From: Pycnopodia helianthoides
Lineage: Eukaryota; Echinodermata; Asteroidea; Forcipulatida; Asteriidae
NCBI GenBank assembly: GCA_032158295.1
Contig: CM063259.1
Location: 11,838,075 to 11,902,074, forward strand
Direction of reading: 5' to 3'
DNA length: 64,000 nucleotides
Shown piece by piece: positions 57,483-64,000 of this stretch. The notes under the pieces were generated by a model. It did no database searches and had not been told where the DNA came from. It saw nothing but the letters and a program-made list of their open reading frames with translations. The position numbers were made by a program, and so were the translations under genes. Every line of letters starts with the position of its first letter. The first letter of the stretch is position 1.

Positions 57483-57916
57483 TTGAAACCATTCGACTGC
57501 CAAGGTTGTGTACGGTGGCACAACTGTGCACAGAACTGTGTACTGTGTACATGCATTCCCTCATGGTATCATATTGCAGGCTGGCATAGTTTATCTATCA
57601 TTCAAAACCACTTGAATGGTATTGAATGGTCAGACAGCAAGAGGGTTAAAGAACTTGGAAGACAACTCTGTTGTCCCTTACCTTATGTTGGCTTCCCCTC
57701 ACCTTGTCGTTAGTGTGGACGGGCTTGGAATTTGACAACTCACAAAAGGGCTGTGGAGGACAGGAGTACATGTACATGTGTGTTGAAAGAACTGGTTGCA
57801 AAGTCATTTGTGGTACCCCAAAGACCATCATAGTTATGGGATAGATTTGATTAGATTAGTTTTTGAGTGAATAAAGAAGCACCAGAAAAAAATGATAATT
57901 AAATTTACCCCGTCAG

Positions 57917-58214
57917 TTAAGGGAGCATCTCAAAAGTTGGGTACGTTAGGTAACGTTAGGTAAGGTTAGGTAAGAGCTTTCCTGTGGGCACACCCCCGCA
58001 ATCCATGAGACCGCAAGAACCTTCTGCCGGACCGCATCATTGTGCTGAAACTACGGGAGCAATCCTACATTAGTGAAAACACGCGTTAGAATTTTGAACA
58101 TTCGAGTGGAACGTTCCGGTGGTCCAACGGAGCGATCCATGAGCACACGCTGGCATACTTATCCAATCCAATAAAGAACATTCCTACCATTCTGACTTTT
58201 GAGATGCTCCCTAA
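57917..58214. mobile_element. 298-bp element with AGGGAGCATCTCAAAAGT ends
   Basis: TTAAGGGAGCATCTCAAAAG at the left and CTTTTGAGATGCTCCCTAA at the right are near-perfect inverted ends. It contains a 10-bp repeat GTTAGGTAAC/GTTAGGTAAG, three times at 57,944-57,974. Located in the putative MED14 first intron. Confidence 0.8.
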
Positions 58215-58254
58215 CCTTGTGATTTATCACTTAAAATTTAAAATAAAAAAATGC

Positions 58255-58412
58255 ATCCCCCTATAAAAAAAGGTGATCCCTTTCCACTGTTTTCTTGTGA
58301 CTCCGATGACTGATTGAGCTTAAACTTTTTACAGGTTTGGTATTTCATGTATATGTTGGGTGACATAAAAGTGTGGATACTGGTCTTTGACAACCACCAA
58401 TGTTGTGTACTT
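58255..58412. repeat. family F-like fragment
   Basis: CCACTGTTTTCTTGTGACTC, TACAGGTTTGGTATTTCATG and GGATACTGGTCTTTGACA, colinear with 5655-5795. Confidence 0.5.
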
Positions 58413-58498
58413 ATGTATACACATGCTTTAATTCGGATGCAAGTATAATTTGTCATGACGTACAATCAACTTTTTTTCATCATTATTTTGTATTCCAG

Positions 58499-58787
58499 AC
58501 AGAACTGGTAGATAATAACTCCAAATGGAACCAACTTGATGTACAAGTTGGAAATCTTTACAAAGTCACAGCCACTGTTTGACACCGGCCATGGCACCCA
58601 TCCTAACACCCCAGGCCCAGGCACAAGCCCAGATGAGCCTTACCCCAGTACCCGGTCAGAGGGCATCCTCACCCAGCGGCACGAACAGCATCTCCCTGGG
58701 TCTACTCTTGGATTTCTTGACGCAGAAGACATACCATGAGCTGACGGTGCTGTCTGAGCTGCTACCAAGAAAAACCGACATGGAGAG
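58499..58787 (+). CDS. MED14: MED14 exon with start codon (5' UTR plus residues 1-66)
   Basis: Acceptor TTGTATTCCAG ends at 58498 after a T-rich tract. The ATG at 58591 opens the coding region, and the exon ends AGAG/GTGAGG at 58787, splitting Arg66. The acceptor upstream of the ATG implies at least one earlier non-coding exon. Coding content is a QA-rich start, then [14 protein letters not shown] and LSELLPRK. Confidence 0.93.
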
Positions 58788-61700
58788 GTGAGGAAGGACA
58801 CCAGATATATCTTGCATTTCTTCCGGGGTTCTCCCCAAATTAGCGTATTGGGCAGATACGCAAGAATTGCGTAACGATACGCGCAAATTGTTTATAATTC
58901 AGATCAAATTCACAAAAATCATCAAGATAAAACCATTTAGAATGCCCCAGATTGAGCAGTAGGGCTTTTAAAACCAAGACACATGTAAATACCAAGGAGT
59001 AAAAAATTTCCGAGGACCTTGTTTCAATTCATTATGCTGTGGTCAACCTTCCAAAATTTGGGTCCAGAATGTCCCACAGTTTTGAAATGTGTACATCACA
59101 TGGTTCAAAGCAAGCTTTTGTATTGCAACCTCCAATTGGGCAAAGCCTGCTACTATTGTGTAATGGGTGTTTGCCATCTCCTGACTACGCAAAAGCTTGC
59201 CCGAACCCTGTGACAATGACATAGCAACTGTCTCTTGTCTAAGGAATGTCAAGTTAAAGCAGTCTAGGCAAGTGATTGTACCAGTCGATATTCAAATCTA
59301 ATTCACAAAATTGGCTATTTGGAAAAACAGAACTGCAATAGGTCAAAATGCCTGCAGTGTAAGGGTTAATGAACTTACCCTAACCACCCCAACCCTTCAA
59401 TATTCACAACGTGTTTTGTTTCTTTCAATTGGACTGATGACTGCACCAGTAAACTGATTATGCTTTACATGGGATCAGGCATACCGCTATAATCGGTTGG
59501 AGTCGTTGTATAGTTATGAATTATCATACGGTGTTGGGTTCTCTTAGAGTGGGGAATAATCCCAGGGAATCACTCAAGAGAGATGGGCTTTCAATGCCAT
59601 GGTGACTCTCCACACTGACTTTTAACCCAACAGGAAAATTGAGATTGTGAAGTTTGCACGAAGTACAAGACAGTCTTTTGTACGACTCTTAGCACTGGTG
59701 AAATGGGCCAGTAGTGCTGCCAAAGTGGACAAATGCGCTGTAAGTATAACTCTTGGCGTTCTCGAATTTAATCAAAATCTGCAGTTTGGTTTTGTTTAAT
59801 TTTTAACCCAAAGCCTGACACTTCAAGGTGGCAAGGTTTTAGCCAACACAAGACAAACTAAATGGGCAGAACAGCTGGACTACACAGAAACACAATCGGA
59901 CTATGAACAGACAGATGAAGATAGGGCTGAAATCTTTGGACATATTATTTGGAACTGTTTTGATAATTCGTTTTAATTGTAATTTTTATCCTTGCAGGCA
60001 ATTTCCTCCTTTCTGGATCAGCAGTCGCTGCTTTTTGTCGACACCGCCGACATGCTTTCTCACATCGCTAGGGAGAATCTTGTCCATGCCAGGTAGGTCC
60101 CACAAAACGAATACTCAAGGACGTAACTTTGAGTTAACTGGACATAAAAATCAATGACTTTATTCTGTGAGTTAACATAAAAAAACTGACAAAAAAACTG
60201 AGTTGACAAAAATATTCAGAGACTTTTAATCTGTGAGTTGATAAAGATACATTCAAAGACTTTTTTTCTGTTAGTTAACAACAATTACCAAAGACTATAT
60301 TTCTTTGAGCTAACAAATTATACTCAAAGACTTTATTCCGAGGTTAACCAATTTTCAAAGACTTTACTCTGTGAATTAATAAAAGACACTTGAAAACTTT
60401 ATTCTGTGTATTCACAAAATACTAAAAGTTTTATTCTGTGAGTTAACAAAAATAATCAGAGTTTATTCTGTTTGTTAAAAGACTTTTCTGTGAGTTAGCA
60501 TAAATACTCAAAGACTTTTTTCTTTGAGTTAGTAAATAAGTACTCCAATACTTTATTCTTTGAGTTGACAAAAACAGGCAGTGGTCTTGAACTTGCTAAA
60601 TCTTTATTAAATTTTTCAATAACATTTTTACAATCGTTTGAAAATTAGGTTTGTTTTTGAAACATTACTTCTGTTCCAAAGTTTGAGAATATCTCTCTTT
60701 AAAATTTCAGATTGCCGAATTTCTCGCTCCCTGTTGCTGTGGACGTGTTGACTACGGGACAGTACAAGAGGATGCCTACTTGTATCAAGGTATGAGAGCG
60801 AGCAGCACTCCTTTCTTTGCAAAAAAAGTACAAGAAATAATCATTTATGCATAAATTCAGCCAAAGAGACCAGCATCTCAAACACTCTTTAGTCCCTGAC
60901 AATGACTAGAGCAAGATAGTCGAAGCATTGAGACCGATTAAGAACTCGCTCCGCGGTAGTAAAATAAATAACGAGAAGTCCCCTCGATCCACTGAGTGAA
61001 AGTAGTAGTCCAGGTCGATTTCCTACCTCCCACCTAGGTAGTAGTCAATAAGCAGGACAGATCTTTTCAGAACTGATCCTATCTACCCAGTAGAATAAAC
61101 AGCAAGACAAATTCTCAAAGAGTAGATCTACACAGCAAAGTAGATATATACACATGGTGTTGCTGCAAAGTGAATCTACATTGATACCTCACCGTGCAAT
61201 GCCTCAGATCCATACTAAGATGTATTAAATCAGGAATATTTGAGTTTGATCTTGGTTTTGAATTGCCCCCCCAGGAAAAGATAGTGCCGCCAGACCCGAT
61301 ATCACAAAACGAGAAAGCCAACGTCCTTCAACGCCTCAACCAAATCATTCAGCATCGTCTGGTCACCAGTAAACTACCATTCTCAATTGTTCCAAATCTA
61401 TCCATTGGTAAGTACATTTTGGCTTCCAGTAAACTACCATCCCAATTGTCCAATCTATCCATGGTATACATTTGCTTCCAAAAATGTTTTATCCATTGGT
61501 AAGTACATTTTGGCTTCCAGTTGTTTCACTTTTCCTGCGCTCTGGACGCTGTTAAAATGGGTGCTGATGGATCGTTTGGAATGGTTTGTCAACTCGCTGG
61601 AAAATGGTACAAAGTGTAGACGGGTTAATTTATTGTGAAATCTTTTTTTCATTTTTTCTATTTGCAGTCGATGGAAGAGTGAAATTCAGTGTTCCTCAAG

Positions 61701-63560
61701 AATTTGAGGTGAGTTCAAGTCTATTTTTGTTATTTTTTTTTGTAAATAAAAAACAAATGAGCAAGGTTTTACAGCTTAAATATAATAGTTTCTATTAACC
61801 ACTTCACTTAAAAATTAAAACATCTTTATCGTGCCTCTGTGTGTGTGTGTTTTTTTTTTTTTTTTTGGGGGGGGGGACGGTGTTTGGGAATTGCCGGAAC
61901 AATTTTTTGTCCCGTAAGGAAAGCACCGGGATTTATTGTATTTTTTCAAGGAAATATGAGATTCATTCAGCGTGAATCGCAAATCCTTGGCATGCCGGCA
62001 CTCATCGACTGATACATTGAGCCAGTACAATGATGTACAACTCTCGATCTCTGTATCCTAGTCTCGTAAACAAACGGACTAAGGTTTGAATGGGGGATTG
62101 CTCAATCCCCGAGCTTGAATTCCAGTACCATCTGTCCCTCTTTGTACGGTAGAATTGAAGCATTTTATGGTATTCACACTACACAACGGAGTGTCCTAGG
62201 GTGTGAACATTCTGGTGTTCCAAGTTTTTTCGACACAATTGCCAGTTTGTTAGACCTGAGACCTAAGAGTTCTGTCTGGTATTGGGTCGTCCGCAGCAAA
62301 CTAGTTACCTACTCTAGCTACTGAACTAAGACAGCAGTAGTGTACACATTTTGTGAAGTATTGAGCATTGTCTATGTATGTGCGGTCTCCCTTTCCAGGC
62401 TACATTAACACTGATGGGCGATGATCCTGGTATTCCTTGGAGGCTGCTGAATATAGAAATCCTAGTCAACGATCCTGACACTGGAGGTAAGACTACAGCC
62501 ATATTGACGCCAGATTACAATTTTGGGAAACTCGACCTGTGATGATGGATATTACATTCGTAATGGGCTTAAATCTCCCCACCGGTCGCACTTTGATTAT
62601 TTTACCACTAGAGCAGTTTGCCCCATACATAATGATAGGAATGATGATGATATCGTATGCCGATCTTGTTTTGAATTCCATAAGTCATTTGGTCAGGGCT
62701 CGATTTCACAAAGAGTTCAAACTGATCGTAACTGCAAATCCATCGCAGTTGCTTAGCAAAGAGTGATGTCACAATGCAAATCACTATGGTAATACTGATA
62801 ACTCATCTTAAGATGAATCTTAGTGCTTTGTGAAATCGACCCCTGGTCCTCAGCCCCAGTGAAGGACTGTGATGCCACCATTAAGCTGAAAGAGTGGGCA
62901 GTCTGCTACTATCATATGGTGCATTGTGTTCACCTTAGTCACATAATTAGAATATATATTTAGCGCTTAATAAAATTTCTTTAATTTGTTTGATTTTCTT
63001 CAGATGGAAAGGCCCTGGTACACCCCATGCAGGTAAAGAGATAACATTTCCAAAGCTACTGATCATGTTCATTAGCTATAGGCAGTTCGAATCCTACATT
63101 TTAGCAGCGGGTACCGCAACAAGTTAATAGATGTAAAAATTTGCATCAGGGATAAAGATCCCCGAGTTTATATGCCTGTGGATTTTTTTTCACAGAACTC
63201 TTGGAAGTACTGAGTATACAGTGCTTTACACACAACGGTGAAAGGGTAAAACCAAATAACTTTCTTTATCCCCGAAGCAAATTTAACATCTATTATATAA
63301 CTGTTGTTATTATTATTATTATTATTTAATAACAAGCTGGTCATGTGATAGTATGTTTTTTTTACAACAGTAGTCATGTCCCAAATAATCCTTCTACTTG
63401 CAACATCTGAGGTCAGCAATCTCCTTTTCTATTTCTCTGGTTTCCAGACATTCAATGGTGTTTTTTTTATCCCCGTGACAGATAAACTACATCCATCAAC
63501 TTCTTCAATCTCGACTCTTCGGTGACGAGAACACGCTGCAAGACATGTACAACTGCTTGC
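58591..63560 (+). CDS. MED14: Mediator complex subunit 14, N-terminal part (nine coding exons; runs off the window)
   Basis: MED14 is the scaffold subunit joining the head, middle and tail of the Mediator complex, which couples transcription factors to RNA polymerase II in the nucleus (family knowledge). Coding exons read from the sequence: 58591-58787, 59634-59739, 59998-60092, 60711-60789, 61275-61407, 61668-61708, 62399-62486, 63004-63032 and 63482-63560. Phases join cleanly to give about 282 residues, roughly the first fifth of a ~1450-residue family member. Conserved landmarks are LLPRK (57-61), [57 protein letters not shown] and DMYNCL. LSELL (54-58) is an LXXLL-type motif at the place where human MED14 has one. 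An in-frame TGA at 58537 supports M1 at 58591. The N-terminus lacks the glycine/alanine/proline-rich extension of vertebrate MED14 and is short and QA-rich instead. The remaining exons lie beyond position 64000. Confidence 0.97.
59634..59739 (+). CDS. MED14: MED14 coding exon 2 (residues 66-101)
   Basis: Acceptor AACCCAACAG ends at 59633; donor GCT/GTAAGT follows 59739. Encodes [15 protein letters not shown] and [13 protein letters not shown], among the best conserved MED14 stretches. It enters in phase 2 and leaves in phase 0. Confidence 0.96.
59998..60092 (+). CDS. MED14: MED14 coding exon 3 (residues 102-133)
   Basis: Acceptor TATCCTTGCAG ends at 59997; donor CCAG/GTAGGT follows 60092. 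Encodes [18 protein letters not shown] and ARENLVHA, then splits Arg133. Confidence 0.96.
60105..60590 (+). repeat. ~34-bp minisatellite in MED14 intron 3
   Basis: About a dozen degenerate units of GAGTTAACAAAAATACTC and AAAGACTTTATTCTGT fill most of the intron (60093-60710). Units vary in length through short deletions. Confidence 0.85.
60711..60789 (+). CDS. MED14: MED14 coding exon 4 (residues 133-159)
   Basis: Acceptor AAAATTTCAG ends at 60710; donor AAG/GTATGA follows 60789. Encodes [17 protein letters not shown] and PTCIK, matching the conserved VDVLTTG segment. Confidence 0.95.
61275..61407 (+). CDS. MED14: MED14 coding exon 5 (residues 160-204)
   Basis: Acceptor GCCCCCCCAG ends at 61274; donor CCATTG/GTAAGTAC follows 61407. 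Encodes [28 protein letters not shown] and NLSI, splitting Val204. The 3' end and donor are duplicated downstream in the intron at 61429-61521. Confidence 0.94.
61374..61521 (+). repeat. duplication of the MED14 exon 5 end and donor
   Basis: TCCATTGGTAAGTACATTTT plus GGCTTCCAGT occurs identically at 61401 and 61492. AAACTACCAT recurs at 61429, followed by a degraded copy (CCATGGTATACATTTGCTTCC). The intron therefore holds one intact decoy donor and one broken one. Confidence 0.9.
61668..61708 (+). CDS. MED14: MED14 coding exon 6 (residues 204-217)
   Basis: A 41-bp micro-exon with acceptor TCTATTTGCAG ending at 61667 and donor GAG/GTGAGT. It completes Val204 and encodes [13 protein letters not shown], which aligns with the conserved GRVKF stretch. 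Confidence 0.93.
62399..62486 (+). CDS. MED14: MED14 coding exon 7 (residues 218-247)
   Basis: Acceptor CCCTTTCCAG ends at 62398; donor GGAG/GTAAGA follows 62486. Encodes [17 protein letters not shown] and [11 protein letters not shown], the strongest single match to MED14. Confidence 0.96.
62694..62846. mobile_element. family D element, copy 2, in MED14 intron 7
   Basis: CAGGGCTCGATTTCACAAAG and CTTTGTGAAATCGACCCCTG form nearly perfect 20-bp inverted ends. 153 bp, non-coding. This copy defines the family ends. Confidence 0.85.
63004..63032 (+). CDS. MED14: MED14 coding exon 8 (residues 247-256)
   Basis: A 29-bp micro-exon with acceptor GATTTTCTTCAG ending at 63003 and donor CAG/GTAAAG. It encodes [10 protein letters not shown], bridging exons 7 and 9 in phase. 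Confidence 0.92.
63301..63328 (+). repeat. (TTA)n microsatellite
   Basis: TTGTTATTATTATTATTATT in MED14 intron 8. Confidence 0.9.
63482..63560 (+). CDS. MED14: MED14 coding exon 9 (residues 257-283)
   Basis: Acceptor ATCCCCGTGACAG ends at 63481. Encodes [17 protein letters not shown] and LQDMYNCL. The family places a histidine next (CLH), so the exon should end TTGC at 63560 with donor GTATCC, a weak match to the donor consensus. The next exon is outside the window. Confidence 0.9.
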
Positions 63561-63579
63561 GTATCCTTTCACTCAAATC

Positions 63580-63746
63580 GGCCCTGGTTCTGGTTCCATT
63601 GAGCTGCTTTAAAGCAGAAACTATTGCTCAGATATGGTCTGCTTAGCAAAAATAAGCAGGATACCAGTCACGGGTGCTACATGTGACATGGTAATTTGGC
63701 TGGTAACCTTATTTTGGTAAGCATAATTTTCTTATGCTCGGGGGTG
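63580..63746. mobile_element. family A element 20 bp downstream of MED14 exon 9
   Basis: CGGCCCTGGTTCTGGTTCCA (decayed left end) with core AAATAAGCAGGATACCAGTC and GGCTGGTAACCTTATTTTGG. The right end is missing where family F sequence begins. Confidence 0.6.
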
Positions 63747-63754
63747 CTTTTTCG

Positions 63755-64000
63755 GAGGCAGTGGCTACTTTTGGTAATTACTTAAGAAATACATTACCTT
63801 AAAAACTAATTTGGTTAGGAGCACCTGGGAGCTGCTGAATGTATAAAACATTGTGAGAAACGACTCCCTCTGAAGTAATGTAGTTTTTGAGAAAGATGAA
63901 ATTTCTCACTAAAATATTTGAATCTGACTGAAGCCTTTCTTAGGCATTTGAAAGCATTATCTTCTCTTCATATTTCAATGTTGTGGAACTGGTCCAATGT
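63755..64000. mobile_element. family F element cut by the window edge
   Basis: GGCTACTTTTGGTAATTACT, AAGTAATGTAGTTTTTGAGA and AAATTTCTCACT align with the first copy at 2579. Confidence 0.6.

Larger units (their letters stand above)
57046..57649. mobile_element. family P piggyBac-like miniature element, copy 2, carrying a SINE
   Basis: TTAA-CCCTCCTACTGTC at 57046 and GACAGCAAGAGGG-TTAA ending at 57649. TTAA target duplication and CCC-starting inverted ends are piggyBac hallmarks. Without the 368-bp SINE and its 5-bp duplication it is about 230 bp, colinear with 44,146-44,375. Confidence 0.85.

Noticed and set aside
57944..57974. Interstitial telomere
   Set aside because: The unit is a 10-mer GTTAGGTAAN, only three copies, inside an inverted-end element; not TTAGGG arrays.

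Overview
This is eukaryotic nuclear DNA, AT-rich and non-coding for most of its length. It carries two recognisable protein-coding genes, both near the right end. The proteins are clearly metazoan (a Rap2-type small GTPase and Mediator subunit MED14). The spliceosomal introns, the tRNA-headed SINEs and the dense foldback elements beginning GGGCCCAATTTCATA fit a marine deuterostome, most likely an echinoderm such as a sea star. That placement is inference from general appearance; no database was searched.

Positions 1 to about 53,100: no convincing exon. The open frames here are short, overlap on both strands and often run through repeats. The space is a mosaic of short non-autonomous elements and tandem repeats. 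At least a dozen families recur within the window: (A) a ~180-200 bp foldback with GGGCCCAATTTCATA ends; (B) a ~240 bp element; (C) an AGGCCTGGAATT-ended element; (D) a CAGGGCTCGATTTCACA-ended element; (E/F) 330-400 bp elements ending TTAAAGG...CCTTTAA; (H) a GTGTTAGCCAGAGG element; (T/U) tRNA-like elements bounded by 35-41 bp direct repeats; (Y) a GCCAGCGGGACCA-type element; (M) foldbacks ending TAGTCTTGG; (P) a TTAA-CCCTCCTACTGTC element; several one-off foldbacks; and SINEs. Several insertions are nested, so relative ages can be read directly.

53,141-53,698 (minus strand): an intact, apparently single-exon Rap2-like GTPase with a prenylation tail. A consensus splice donor lies 13 nt past its stop codon.

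58,591-63,560 (plus strand): the first nine coding exons of MED14, encoding about 282 residues, with all splice phases consistent. The gene continues beyond the right edge. A CpG-retaining patch at about 55,970-56,070 that ends in a splice donor may be its untranslated first exon. Its introns hold a ~34 bp minisatellite, a duplicated splice donor and copies of families A, D and F.

The two genes are divergently oriented, with about 4.9 kb between coding starts. I see no functional link between them: one is a membrane-anchored signalling switch, the other a nuclear transcription scaffold. The most interesting material is the mobile-element layer: the direct-repeat-bounded tRNA-like elements, a foldback with a 9-bp target duplication, a piggyBac-like miniature element with a SINE inside it, and a 50-bp perfect palindrome.
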